From: Rhytidiadelphus loreus
Lineage: Eukaryota > Streptophyta > Bryopsida > Hypnales > Hylocomiaceae
DNA: 64,000 bases
Assembly (NCBI GenBank): GCA_947034895.1
Contig: OX344765.1
Location: 7,135,001 to 7,199,000 of the forward strand
Direction: 5' to 3'
In this document: positions 47,491 through 60,043 of the stretch, piece by piece
Numbering within the stretch: position 1 is the stretch's first letter
Layout of the letters: each line of letters starts with the position of its first letter
Notes under the pieces: generated by a model
The model's input: only the letters and a program-made list of their open reading frames with translations
Told to the model about the DNA's origin: nothing
Databases searched by the model: none
Position numbers and translations under genes: made by a program

Positions 47491-49471
47491 AACAAAAAAA
47501 TCTATTTTTCTGGACACGTGGATGCATTGTAAACATAGAAACAACGTACTCATGGGGGAACTTTTGCCGAGGCTAAAACGTCTGGACTCAAATTGTCAGT
47601 CGGGGCACTTGCAGGAATACATCAACGCCCATTGTATTAGTTCTAATCTATCGGTTGCCTCAAACTATTACCTCTAGGAGATGATAGAAGGCATGAGAGA
47701 GTCCGCAAACAACCTTCGGACATGTTTTGAACTTCCTGGGATTGGTTTAGTTATAGAGCTTCATCGTCATAGACCATAGACATCATGTCCCTGCTTCACA
47801 TTTGGACAATGTGGCATTTCATATTTTAAAATATTGTATGTACATTCATTTGTAAATAAGAATTTTGAGTTTCCATTTAATGGCTTGAATAGTTGTCCGC
47901 TATTTCGAGGATTTCCGTTTTTATCTCTCATATTGAATTAGGACTTAGAGTAATGTGTGGGAAACTTTTGCGATGTTTAATGTCATCCAAATTGGAGGTG
48001 ACCATTTTTTGGAACTCCCCAAAAGGCAACAACTAACAAAGAGACTCATTTTTAGTTCGGGTAAATCACTATCTATGATGTCCAAATCTATTGAGGGAAG
48101 TACTAGATCGTCTCTAGATACGGGGCCGTACTTGATGCACACCGTGGAGGAGGATGCATCTGCAATTATCAACTTTTCCAAAGAGGATGTTGACGACGGA
48201 GTCATCGATAGCCCTTCTAGTCGAGATGTGGTGAGGAGTAAGGATGTCCATATGCTCCCCGTCCCTGTTGAAATGGACATCCTTGACTTGAGGAGGACCA
48301 TTTTTCCTAGGGCCATAGCCAAAGATTGCGATAAACCGTAAGCTAGACCTCCTTATCGGCAAAGGGTCAGGGGATCCTCAACTTGAAGATTTTGTTGTAG
48401 CGTTGCCCACACGTTCGCCTATGCATGTGAGGAAGACAAAGAAGCCTTTTGTCTCTAAGGGTTATATGAAGATTGAGGAAAGCAAGCTGCTGGCTTAACC
48501 TCAGTTGCCCCAGCTCGAGGATAATCAACCTCGGCCTTCATTGTTTACAAGAGGCAAAAGGTCGCCTTCTACCAAATCTTTTTTTTGTCAAAGGATTATT
48601 AGAGATCATTGGTGCTCCCTAGAGTCAAAGTCATTTGGATTTGGACTTCTATATATATACAATGTCAATATGTTGCTATGAAGGCCACTTCCCCAACGGT
48701 CCACACCTCTTTCCACTTCAAAAGTTCCCGTGGGCACCCGCACGTTGAAGTAGAAGGGTAGTAGATCTCAAAGTGTAGGCTTCTATAGTGCGGTGGGCAA
48801 TGGAAGTGGGTCCCACTATCTTTCTTGATGCGAGGATGTATTCAAAGGCTTAGCAAAGTTCAAAGTATTGGAAGCAACCAAGAGCAATTGTACAACCAAT
48901 GGTGATGCTTAGACGAGCATACAAGCAAAGTTTTCAAAGCCCTCGGCTTCTGTACCTCCTTTTCTATTAATAGATTAGTAAATAAAATACAGAAAAAAAC
49001 ACTTAGAGAAATTGAGAGCTCTGTGTATAGTGAGTCTCTTTGTTTCAACAAACATTCATTGGCTAGGATTCATTCACTTCATGTGAGGTTTTGAGCAATA
49101 GACACCTACTCTTTGTGTATTCAACTATCAAATATATCATGCTTCATGCATGTAAATTCAACCACTTTTCCATTTTTTTGTGTACTTAGTTTATTGTATG
49201 AATGAATGTTTGTCATTTTATAATCTTTCAATGTAATTCCCCTAGCTCATCATTTCAAGAAACATATTTGAAAACCTTTAACGTTTTTGTTAAACAAGTT
49301 GGTTTTATCTTTGGACTCAACAACTGTTACATTAGTGGAACTCTGGAACTATGATTTCAAAGTCTCAAAATGACCCGTTTGTCTCATTTTAATGAATAAA
49401 GCCTTATAGGTGCCTCAGTACACCTTAGTCTCCGTTCCTTCATGTACAAATGCCAATGGAATATTGCCATT
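47491..49471. other. Intergenic DNA with an unsupported open frame at 47955-48341
   Basis: On the + strand 47955-48341 is open for 128 codons (VEEDASAIINFSKEDVDDGV region), and a shifted frame continues to about 48500 (FVVALPTRSPMHVRKTKK region). The opposite strand is also open. I recognise no family and cannot say it is a gene; a frameshifted remnant is possible. Nothing else was found to 49471. Confidence 0.3.
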
Positions 49472-50310
49472 TTAACAAAATTGTCCATACATATGAAAAG
49501 TCTTACAAACTTCTATTGGTATTCTTCCATTTGCTTTGAGATTGTAAGCACTTTTTGAGGTAAGAGACACCAAGTTGGTGATATCCAAGTAGTTGGTTGC
49601 CTAATCACATTATGCAAACTTAAGTAAGAAACTATTAAACCAAGGCCAAATAAGTGCGTGGTATTGTGTCAAAAGTTTTTTGAAGGCTTTCTCAAATTAG
49701 ATATGATGTTTTAAGCACAATTTCAATGAAGTCCTCAATTTCAATGTAATCAATGTAAACACTATTTATTGCATGCACAATCTTTATACACACTCAATAA
49801 ACAAATGAATAAATGAACCAAACTAGAAGTCATCTTAAAAAATCCTAAGTTTGTTTATCTAATCACAAATTTATAAATTGTATGATCAAAACAACATCAA
49901 AAGTTTCATACCAACAATATGTCGTATAAAATCTCCAAATCAACTTTCACAAAATTTGCATCCCATGCCTTGATCTCTTCTTCTAAAGTCACTTGCTTCC
50001 CTAGAGTTGTCTATTGGCTATTGAAGTGATATTTGCAATATTCAATCACCTTAGACAAGATTTTACTCCAAACCTGTGGCAATGGAATAAGAGCCCCATA
50101 TAAAGCATTAGAGTCATTTTCTTTTAGTGTGTCCATTGCTATGAAATCCTTCAATATTTGAAATTGGAGTAGTATGGCTTCTTCAACTTCAAATATTTCT
50201 CCAGCATTGTCCTTCAATTGTACGGTGTGTTTCTCTATCGTGTTGATAAATCCTTCACCTTTCTCTTCCATATTGGAAAATTCTTTAGAGGGTGTTTGCA
50301 TGATATACAC
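49472..50310 (-). pseudogene. SKP1-like (SCF adaptor) pseudogene with retained intron
   Basis: Exon 1 (50310-49912) reads VQLKDNAGEIFEVEEA and PLPQVWSKILSKVIEYCKYH, the BTB/POZ-like fold of SKP1, then a TAG at 50013-50011. The same frame continues with EIKAWDANFVKVD and LEILYDILL to a GTATGA donor. Exon 2 (49600-49472), after a TTAG acceptor, reads ATNYLDITNLVSLTSKSAYN and ends KTFHMYGQFC, where SKP1 proteins continue to a conserved WAFE end. Phases match across the 311-bp intron. SKP1 links cullin to F-box proteins in SCF ubiquitin ligases. The internal stop and the missing C-terminus indicate a dead or strongly truncated copy. The retained intron shows a DNA-level duplication rather than a retrocopy. 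Confidence 0.85.
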
Positions 50311-52699
50311 ATCTTTTTTATAAGTTGTATAGACTAACTACAGTCAATGCACAAAAGGATATACAAAATCTTAATTAATATGATTTAACCAAAATAATAA
50401 TAATTCAATACAATCAATTTATACTATCAATAAATAATTTTGGTGCATTGCATTGAAAATGTCATTATTGTTTGTTAGAATCAATATAGAAAAACCTCTA
50501 GCTAGATACAAATTTGTATTGTAAAATTTTCTTGATTTGTTTTTCAAAATTGATATAATTTTTCTAGATCAATCTAGGAAGGATGCATGAATGGAACAAG
50601 ATTGGTGCAAAAGTTGTATTTACACATATATAAAAATCCAAAGCAACATTTTTCAATGTCGTTTTGACCATATCTAAAAACAAAATTAATGTTTTGTATT
50701 CCCTTGCAACTTTAAAACAATTGCATGTTTCAAATATGTTTTTCAAACCTTAAATTGGCCATGTGCAATCATGCAAAAACTATGTATGTTGTTATCTATA
50801 GAATTGACATGGTGAACTCATATTTATGATTGAATCAATACAATGTAGTTTTGCAAATTATAAGAAGATGTAATAAACTTAATGGTTGTAAACACACAAC
50901 TACAAAATTGCAAGCACGTTTTCAACTCACCCTAATAATCTACCTTGGATTGAGATTGGCTTTTACAAAAACTTCAATTCTTCAAGTCACCTTTTTGATA
51001 TGGCACATAAGCCTCTCCAAATATTGCAAATATTGACATATATTTTTCAAAACAAATGGTATTAGTAATAGAATGTCAAAATGTAGTAGGGGTGGCACTA
51101 AAAGTAATGGGTTTGTTACCATAATTCATAATTATGGGCAATTTCGTTAAAATGGCGGTATTCCATGTGCCAATTTCAGACTACGTGGTCTAAACTGTAA
51201 AACTATCATCTAGGATATGTATAGATTTTAGAAAATTTTGACTTTTTATAAATTTCAGAAATCTAGGACAAGTATACATTTTAGACAGTGCAATTTGAAT
51301 CGTAAAAGTGACATCTAGTACTAGTGTAGATTTCATACATCTAGAAAAGCTATATATTTTAGACATCTAGGGTAGTTGTACATTTTAGACCGCCAAGTCT
51401 AATCTATAAAAACTGCCAAAATAGCGGAATGGCGCCAATTTTATGAAATTGCCTAAAATTCCAACACTTAACATTTGATAAGAAGCTACAACTTTGCTAC
51501 CACAAAAACTTGAGTTTAATGAAATTTTTGTGTAGAACATGAAAGCATCAACCTTTATATGGGCTTGTATAAATTGAGCTTGGTAGTAGCATAGAATAAG
51601 TCTTGGTCATAACATAAATTGAGCCTTGGTAGTAGCATAGAATAAGTCTTGATTGTAACATAAATTGAGCCTTGGTAGTAGTATAATTCAACCCTAGTGG
51701 TAGGACCTATTTTGAGTTGTATTATAATTTAATTCAAATAATTTAGTGATTTTGGCAATAGATATGTATAGATGTTGAAGCCTTTACGTTGGTTCAATGA
51801 GATATTTTGTACCATTCTTAATTTATTTGAATGTCTTGATAGTGGGATTGGAATTAATTAGACTCAAAGTACTTCATCACATATTCCATGAACAATTACT
51901 TTACTTTGACAACAAGCCTCTAATACTTTAAGAATATGCTTGATCCACAAGATGATTCCATTCCACTTAACCTTGACAAGTATCTTTGATTTATGAAAGA
52001 TTTATAACTCCTCAATGTCTAAGATCCTTAGATCCCCACCATATTTTGGTATCCACTAAACTTGGAAGTTAAATAAAATCTTGTAAAATCTTATTTTCAA
52101 TGATTTTTTAAGTAAAATATTCTTTAAATTTTATTTTATGCATCAAAAATGAAAATAATTGTGTATGATTTTTCCACTGTACAAGGGTGTCCTTTGCAAA
52201 TCTTGATTTTTTAGTAATAGGGCTCTTAGAGATGAGCCTCAAATACACAAATCTTCATATAAAAATCATGTTGGAAATTCATTTAAAAAACTTATAGAGT
52301 AGATTCAAGAAGCCATAAATTGATTATAGTTATACATGTTATACCCTTTTAAACTCTTATTTTCAGGTGACTTCAATTTTAGATCGGACACGTACAATTC
52401 ATGCATACGATCAGACCCTAATTTAGAGAACTAGTTACCTTTAGATTTGTTCAGTTACTTCGCCAGTGACTGCTAAATTAGGGTTTAATCGAATGCATGA
52501 AGATCTCTGGGCTTGGAACACTGTCTTGCTGCCTGTGATTGAATTCTGAGGAAAATATTAGCTATGGAGCTCCGACGGAAGACGTGCAGCTGACTAGCAG
52601 CAATTCAAACTCCATTCCACACCGGAAAGTTATGCCAGTAAGTTGAATTCTGGTTTCTGAACTTGAAATTCCTCGTATCGAGATATGCTTGAATTTCGT
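50311..52699. other. Intergenic DNA with short local repeats
   Basis: At 51180-51420 strings such as TAGATTTTAGA and ACATCTAG recur irregularly. A 45-bp triplicate is listed separately. No gene recognised; base composition becomes more balanced after 52.4 kb. Confidence 0.4.
51571..51690. repeat. Three copies of a 45-bp unit
   Basis: AAATTGAGCCTTGGTAGTAG or a one-base variant begins near 51571, 51616 and 51662, followed by CATAGAATAAGTCTTG in the first two units and TATAATTCAACCC in the third. Confidence 0.85.
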
Positions 52700-53700
52700 G
52701 CAGTCAATGGCTATGTCTAGGTGTTCTTCTTGTAACATTGCAATCGGGTAAAAGACGTTTGAATTGTAGTAAGTTGAGAAAGCTCGCTCGCGAACTTGTT
52801 CCGTAGTGGAGATCGGCAGAGTTATTCCATTTCTTGCTTGCACGGGACGATGGATTGTTAATCCTTGCGATCGCTGCCTGCCTATAAATTAGAAATATAT
52901 TGTGCAGGGTTTGACATTGAAGAGGCAGTTTAGGTCACATATTTGTACTATGCAGCAACAGAAGTTCAATCCAGATATTGAGTTCCGCGAAATGAATGAG
53001 GAACATGTTCGCGTGGTTGGCGGCATTTTCTCTGTATTGCAAATGTGGATTAGATCAGAAATAGAATTTTTGACTAGTTACTGTCTATGTCTATGTCTAG
53101 GTGTTTTGCTTCTACTTTGCAATCGAGAAGAAATTTGTTAGTTCTGGCCATGGAGTGTCCGAATCGCACCAAGGCGAGAAGGCTTGTCTGTGAATGTGTA
53201 CCGTAGTAGAAATCTGCAGTTGAAAGTGTTTTTCCATTTCAAGATTGTATGTGAGGATCAATTGTGCACGCGCGTTGCTTGATAATTGAATGTTAGAAAT
53301 GTTGCTTTGTGCTGGATTTAGCCTTGAGCTAGGACGAAGTTTAGAGAGTATATATGTATCATGCAGGAATAGTGAAATCAGAATACGAAGTTAATGGCTA
53401 CGTGTAGGTATTCGTCTTGTAACCTTGTGATCGGGGAGGAATTTGTTAGTTCGGGAATGTCTGAATCGCAGCAAGGCGAGAAGCCTCGCTCGCGAACGTG
53501 TATCGTTTGGAGATCGGCAGATGGATAGTGTTATTTCATTTCTTGATTGCTTCAGGCCTCGGTAGGAACAATGTTTAGTCCTTGTGATCGCTGCGTGACT
53601 GAATGTTAAAAAATGCCTACCGCAGGTTTGGCATTGAGAATGATGTTTAAAATATAATTGTATTATGCTGCAACAGAGGAACGAGGATACGAAATTTTGC
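52700..53700. repeat. Three diverged tandem copies of a 310-380-bp unit
   Basis: Copies begin with GTCAATGGCTATGTCTAGGT near 52700 and with variants near 53080 and 53390. Each continues through a TTGCAATCG-like string, CAAGGCGAGAAG or an equivalent, GTAGNNGAGATCGGCAG, CCATTTCTTG, a TTGNGATCGCTGC block and an ATGCTGCAACAG-like end. The reading frames here are broken in every copy, so they are not coding. Confidence 0.75.
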
Positions 53701-56271
53701 AATTTTGATCATGAAGGAGATACTTGCTTACAAGCTTGGTGACCTTTTCAGTTCGTTTTGCAAATGTGAATTTCTTTACTAGAACTTGTGACTAACGGAA
53801 GTTACATTGAATAGTGGAATATTGAATGGAAATGCTATAGACAACTCTCCGCTTATGAAATGATTTTAAACCAGTGCGGAGGCGTCTGATAATCGACATC
53901 ATCGTAGTCGATGTTCTTCATTGTGTATAATTCACTATTCAATCCTGCGTTTCACCATTTTTTTGCGCGAGGTTTTCATTGGTTTCGTTCCGTTCTCGTT
54001 TTCAAAGTATCCAAAACTCTTTACTCTTCTGTTCCAGTCGGTATGGTCGTAAGGTCTCATTTCTGGAGTCTGTCGTTCATTGGGATAATTGGATTCGTCT
54101 CTCTGTATAATCACAACGAAACAATCGAGCCTCGTTATTTCTCAAGTTACCTATATGTGATTCAGGATTGCGGATTATTGGCTGTTCAACAAAGGTGGCA
54201 GGCAGAAAACATATCATAAGCTTCAATAAAAACAGCCTTCCCTCTCAGTTAGGAATTGCCATGCCAACTATCGGTGAGGAAATTTGAACTTATTCATTTA
54301 TTCATTATGTATAGGCATGGCTCACATTTCTTATTATTTGTAATTACTGGAAAAGTCAATCAAATTTATGGGAATGTAACACACATGCTTCAAGATGAGC
54401 TGTTTTTAATGACTAATCGATTTCACACCTGCAACTTTGGTAACAGATTGCCCTCCTATCTGCTATCTTTTCATGTAGTCAAGCCTCGGTTGATGGTAAT
54501 CTAGTTCAAAGTTTCTGCAGCAGTCTTACAGAACGACATGTCTGTTTTCATATTCAAATTTTAGTTCGATGACCAGTTCTTTCTCCTGCTCTAGGCAACC
54601 AATTATTCATTTCTCGAGTGATTCCCCACACCAGCGAAATGATCTTTTCGAGTTTTTTTTGTTGAAGTATGCCTACCTCGTGCAATTAGTATCTGAACGA
54701 CGTTTCCTTTACAGAAGTTTCCAGCACAGCCCATTTGCATACTAGACAGCGTGCAATCGTCTTCGATTTAGCAGTCGGTGCATAACACTGATTTGTGTGA
54801 TTTGAACTTTTGCGGTAGGGCGGGGGGCAGATGACGAGTCAACGTTTGCACAGCTCTTGGAAGTGCACCGCTTGTGTGACGATATTGCTCTTTATGAAAC
54901 AGTTGGATCAACACTTGCGCTGCACAACAAATGCAGTTCTTGATTATCTTGGTTCTATTGGCTAGGTTTATGATTGACTTCATCTGTTTAGTTTTCAACT
55001 TGTTGATTCGATTGGATTTTCTAGCCCATGACTTGGGGGTTTATTGTGCATTGCATGTGTGTTCGACAACTGGAATTGGTATTGATTTCTGGGTTTGCTT
55101 ATGGTAGACAAGGATGTCTGAAGTTACTCATAGTAAGTTCTACAAACAACTTATGTTAGGCATTGCTAAAATCATCCTAATTGTCAAGGTGTACAGAAAT
55201 GAGTATCTGCCCCTTTGTTGACTGAGAACCTGGTGTACATAAAAATGTTGGATTGCTTTAAATCAATGTTCATATTTGAAACCTTCAAGAGCAAGTCCAT
55301 ACAGGTCTTGCAACATCCCATTTGTCACGGATTTCAGGTTTGGATTAGGAATCAAAGCCTGTATGCCAAATTTATCTTCATACTTAATAGTTATTCTTGC
55401 TCACCAAACTTTGAGAGGTTGCTTTAGTTGTTTTGATATTAATTGTCAAGAACTGACTCTCATTTTGTCCTTGTCTTATAGGGACCTAGCACAGTTTTCA
55501 CACATTCTCAACAAGATTGTGGTCTTGAACTTGACATTTACAATGAAGATTAGAAGGATTTGCATATGAAAATGCTATTGGCACTTCTGGAATGCATAAT
55601 AACTAGTAGCAAACACAAGTGGTTGGAGAAGATAATGGAATTATGCCTTCCTTTTTTTGAAGGCCTTTTCAAATCACTCAATCTTGGTAGCAGGTACTCC
55701 TAGTTGTCCTCAATGGATGGACATTTCAATTGCTATTCTGTGACTTGTGCATGTTTATGTTTCAGTCAGTTCCATGTATATGGAAACCTTCTTAACAGAA
55801 GCTCAATAAGCAAAGAGTAGAAGAAGAATACCAGGATGGATGGGGTGGTTGAATTTTTTTTCTTTGGTCTGCTCACTCTAACTTACTGTTGCCAAGAGTT
55901 AGTAGCCAGTCCAGCCCCACTTATCTAGCTGGGTATATCAGCCCTGATACATCAGGCATGCAATACCTTCACAATGCTGGCAGTTTCTTTTTGAACGTGT
56001 TGGTGGACGCTAATTTTTGTGAAAGTTCTTGCATTACAAATCATGTAAGCCTGTGTTCTGTAGAATCCAACATAATGATTTAGCACTACATTCAACATAT
56101 ATTGAATTCTCCTCTATTTGAATTTCTTAGTTATCTTTAGTTGTTTCTTTGGCACATGTCACTTGTTTGAAATTGAGGTATCAAGCTAGACAAGTGGGCC
56201 TAAGCTTTAATCCTTCGTGAATTAATTTTCCATTTCTTGTCTTGTGTGCTCTTTATATTTGAACACCTCAG
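53701..56271 (+). other. Probable 5' part or introns of the unrecognised gene, unresolved
   Basis: The base composition is more balanced than in the flanks. One stretch after TTGCGGTAG at about 54818 reads GADDESTFAQLLEVHRLCDD and then LYETVGSTLALHNKC before a stop, and could be an exon. No consistent chain of exons to the ones at 56272 was found. Confidence 0.3.
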
Positions 56272-57001
56272 GGCCAAACTTTGAAAGAAATCTCGCCAAG
56301 AGGAATTACTACCAATGTGAACAAGATGGTGGACATGCAGGTTCACCTCAACCATTTGCAGCTCCATCATGGCCAGTCCAATTTTTTCAGAAATTGCTAC
56401 AGGTAACCACTGCCAGACTGGACCATTTTCCAAATGATTATCATTGTTTTCTTCCAAGAAGTTGATGCTGACTATCTGCACTTGGTGGTATAACTCTTTC
56501 CACCTATAGGACCAATAGTAGGCTACTCAGTTATTTGGGTATATTGATTGTTTGCATATTGTCAGCAGAATGAAGAGCAGCCACTCAAAGGACAAGATAG
56601 GTAAGATAGAACCATGAGTGGAAATGAAAGAAAAGAAGAACTGTCTCTACATCCTTTGCCAATTGGGAGATTGTTTCTAATAAGTTACATGAAATTATGT
56701 TTTACTGGACAAACCATTCATACCTGGCTACTTCAAGTAGATTAGCTGATTTGTATGATGTATTCAATGAGATCATGTCAATTCTATTGTCAATGATATG
56801 GAAACAGAACCTTCCCTCAAGGATCCCCAGAAGTGTGGCAAACATCGGCATCACATCATCAATGAAGGCATTCAAGTCTATCAGCTCAGGAATTTGTGTT
56901 GAATCTAAGGTATTGGTGGTCAACTGGTATTCATTTTGCTAATTGGAGGCTTACTCTGCATTAACAGATTACTTACTTTGCTTCCTTAGAATCCAAACTG
57001 A
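56272..57001 (+). CDS. 3' exons of an unrecognised intron-containing gene (partial)
   Basis: Four consecutive segments have good splice signals and matching phases: 56272-56402 (CTCAG before, GTAACC after), 56566-56600 (GTCAG before, GTAAGA after), 56741-56909 (AGTAG before, GTATTG after) and 56990-57001 ending in TGA. Together they encode about 115 residues: PNFERNLAKRNYYQCEQDGG, AAPSWPVQFFQKLLQQNEEQ, LADLYDVFNEIMSILLSMIW and KAFKSISSGICVESKNPN. I recognise no domain. The segment needs one nucleotide from an upstream exon that I could not place with confidence. A minus-strand reading of the third exon is also open, so the strand is likely but not certain. Confidence 0.4.
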
Positions 57002-58138
57002 ACTTGTGATTTATCTATTCTATACACTCTGCTTACATTTCAAGAAAAGAAATGAGAATACCTTGATTACTTTTAAGAGTCCTTGAAAATGGGCTTTTTA
57101 AAACACCTTGTATTGAGAATTACATACAGAAAAAATGCTCCAGACCAGTATCTCATCACTGAATGGGGGTGTCCACACTCATATTCTTGCATTTGCACAT
57201 TAAAATCAATTGTAAGATTTTTGCACGTATCCAGTAGTTGATGAAAAAGAAGTCACTCAACTTTTACAGCATAACGGCTTTCATGGAAATAATATCATTT
57301 TTTTTCATTAAAATTTTTGTAAAAAAAATATCAAAAAAATCTCAACACTGGTAGTTTATAGTAAGTTACCACTGTCAACTGTTCTGGTACATTCGCAGTT
57401 GTACTGTCACAGTAAGTAACTGAGTTGAATGATTTCCAATTGAAGGGTGTGGGGTAGGTATACACCCACACCTCTTTAATATCACCTTCCTTAACGTCAC
57501 ATCCTCTGTCCCTCACCAAACAGCCCTAGGGAATGCGTGAACTCACTTCTTCTCATTGTAAATAGAGAAATCCTTGAATTATGTGAAATTGGAGGTGTTT
57601 TCAATGAAATAGTAAGGCTCAATCTAAAATTGTTGAACGTATAAATGACTCCATTGAATTTTAGAAATATTGAAAAATCTTTTGTGGGCATATTTGCCTT
57701 ATTTTTGAAAAACTATGAAAATAAAAGATAGCTTTGCTAGTCTAAAAATGTTTTTTTTTACAATGTGACAATAAAGAATTTGATAAGTATGAGCCAAAAG
57801 GTTATGAATTGTCTTTTTGGTGACCAAATACAATTACTATCACAATTAGCATTCAAGAAGTTCTCCAACTCCCAATAATTACTACCATACGTAATTCATA
57901 TTGTCCCAATTTTCACAAAGCAATAGCTATTTCAATACTTGCCTTTTTTTATTATTAGATTTGTTTTCTAAAATGTGGACCATGATATTTCAACTTTAGT
58001 ACAATATTACAAAATTTCTTATGAACACGTTTATTTATACCATATTTATATATGTATGTATATTTGCACTCATCCATTGAGAGGGATTAAAAAGGGAGAG
58101 GGGTTGGATTTTCTTCAACTTTTACCTTGATTTTTATA
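57002..58138. other. Intergenic DNA
   Basis: AT-rich, with A/T tracts near 57300 and 57750. No gene or repeat structure recognised. Confidence 0.4.
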
Positions 58139-58247
58139 CACTAGTAGAAAATTGGTCTCGGAGCACCATAACTTGATACTAGAGGCTTGTATAGGCACCA
58201 AACTCTGATGCTCTCATTGGTGCTTTAGGACCAACTTTCTAATAGTG
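58139..58247. mobile_element. CACTA-type miniature element, 109 bp
   Basis: It starts CACTAGTAGAAAATTGGTC and ends with the reverse complement of CACTATTAGAAAGTTGGTCC; about 23 of 29 terminal bases match. Ends in CACTA...TAGTG are diagnostic of CACTA (En/Spm) elements, which are common in plants. The flanking triplets are ata and aaa, so the expected 3-bp duplication is at best imperfect. No coding capacity. Confidence 0.8.
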
Positions 58248-59461
58248 AAAAGTTTGTGTGTGCTACCAAGTTTGGTTTGCAGAGTAGACTAAAGAAGGAG
58301 GTCTATAAACTAACCACGTTCTAAATGCATCCCCTATCTAAAAATGAGTAATATGTTCCTCAAAACATCTATTACTTTCATTGATGAGGTAGGTAGGCTT
58401 AACCTCTAATGATCCAAGTGACCATTTTCTAGTCGGTGCCCTTCTTTATTGAGCTTCCCGTTTTTAAATTCTGATTTTTCTAAATATAAATTATTTCTAG
58501 AACATAAATTGACTTATAAATCCAATGGGAGTAGTTTCATCAAATTTCAAGGTAAACTTCAGCTTGTGGAATTTTTAAAGTTGAGTGGCATAGTCTAGTT
58601 TATAGCTCTCTTTTTTGTTTTTGTTTTTTTGGGCATGGACTGAAAATTTAGCCAACCAATACAGTTGTTGCCCACCTCAAAAAGGGCAGATCCACCTCGA
58701 AAAGGACAGATGCAAAGACCTCAAGGAGATGACAAGTGTCCCATTCTTGTTTTTTCTTACAAGCACTATCTTACATTCATTTCAGTGACCACCATGCATT
58801 GCAAGCTCCACCATGAATAAAAAAAATACTCAGAATATTGTGAAATTTTAAATGAGCATTCTCAACTCTCTTGCCCTGAAATGTGCTCACTTACCTTACC
58901 TTCCACTACACTTTAGGACGTGGAGTAACATCTGCATACAAGCCAGGCCTTCACACACAACATTGCCTCATGAAGTTCAAGAAGAAGATGACTTTGATGT
59001 ACCAAATTTTGCATAAAAACAGGGTTGATTAGCTAATTTAGCATCATGGCTCCCTTGAACATGCAAACTTGTTGGCTTTTCTAACTTCGTTTTGCAGCAC
59101 CTTTGCTTTTAAGTTAATTGAGATTAGGCTTCCTAACGCAGATCAACTATAATTGTACAATAAATCATAAACTAGGAAGGAAAAAAAAAAGGAAGGATGA
59201 TAAAGTGGTCACACTAAGTGGGTCCTGCACTCAGGGTGAATTTGGTACGATGCAGGGTAATTGTATTTAAAAAAAACAAAAAAAACACTATTATGCCCTG
59301 TTAATTTTATGTGCTTTACCTCTCCTAGTTAATTGGGACCTATGATTGCAAATATGAATTCAAAATTTTCAAGTTTTATCAAGTGTGGCAAATAAAAATC
59401 CCTGTGTTTTGATCCAAGGATAAATTCACCTTTCAAGGCTCACTTCATATGACCATTTTAA
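58248..59461. other. Intergenic DNA
   Basis: Nothing recognised apart from short homopolymers and a near-duplicate CCACCTCGAAAAGG/CCACCTCAAAAAGG pair near 58680. Confidence 0.4.
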
Positions 59462-60039
59462 CCCCTAAAGTCCCAAGGCCATATTTCTGCCAAAACCACT
59501 CAAAACTACCACTTTTGCTATGTTCACCTATGAAATTAAAATTAATTTTTTTTTTTAGAATCTAACCGTAGGATCTTGTTCTACACTTGTCTTAGATCAT
59601 GTGATAAAAAATTTGTGATGTTTGACCGTATAGATTGAAAGATATTAGCATTCAAAGTGGAAGAAAATAATCTCTTTCAAGAAGTTGCTATGATTGCCCG
59701 CAAAACAAGAAACTCCATAACTTTCACATCACTAATCCAAATGGAACGAATCAAAGCTTTCCATTTAGAAGAAAATATAATCTACAAGAAAAAAAATATT
59801 AAAATTTTGATTTCAATTTTTTGTGGATTTTTTTTGCTGCCCGGTCTCCCCCATTTTGAGGTTATTGTAGCATAACTTTTGCTTCTGGGCACCAATTGGA
59901 ATAAAAATTATATTCCCGGAAAGCTCTTACATTTATCTATCTTATGGAAAAGTTTCAAAAAAATTCGGTAAAAATTGAGATCATAGGAGCCTGCCTAAAA
60001 TCCATTTTGTCCCCCGTAGGGACAATGGGACTTTAGGGG
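59462..60039. mobile_element. piggyBac-like miniature element, 578 bp, TTAA flanks
   Basis: TTAA (59458-59461) precedes CCCCTAAAGTCCCA, and the right end TGGGACTTTAGGGG is followed by TTAA (60040-60043). The 14 terminal bases are a perfect inverted repeat. The interior shares CCGTAGGATCTTGT, ATGTGATAAAAAATTTGTGA, a CTGCCCGGTC block and an ATAACTTTTG string with the element at 29970-30884, so both belong to one family. No transposase is encoded. Confidence 0.9.
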
Positions 60040-60043
60040 TTAA

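Noticed and set aside
47955..48341. 128-codon + frame as a gene
   Set aside because: The opposite strand is equally open, no family is recognised and the downstream continuation is out of frame.
53911..54219. 102-codon + frame as a membrane protein gene
   Set aside because: Hydrophobic composition comes from T-rich sequence; there are no supporting splice signals or family resemblance.
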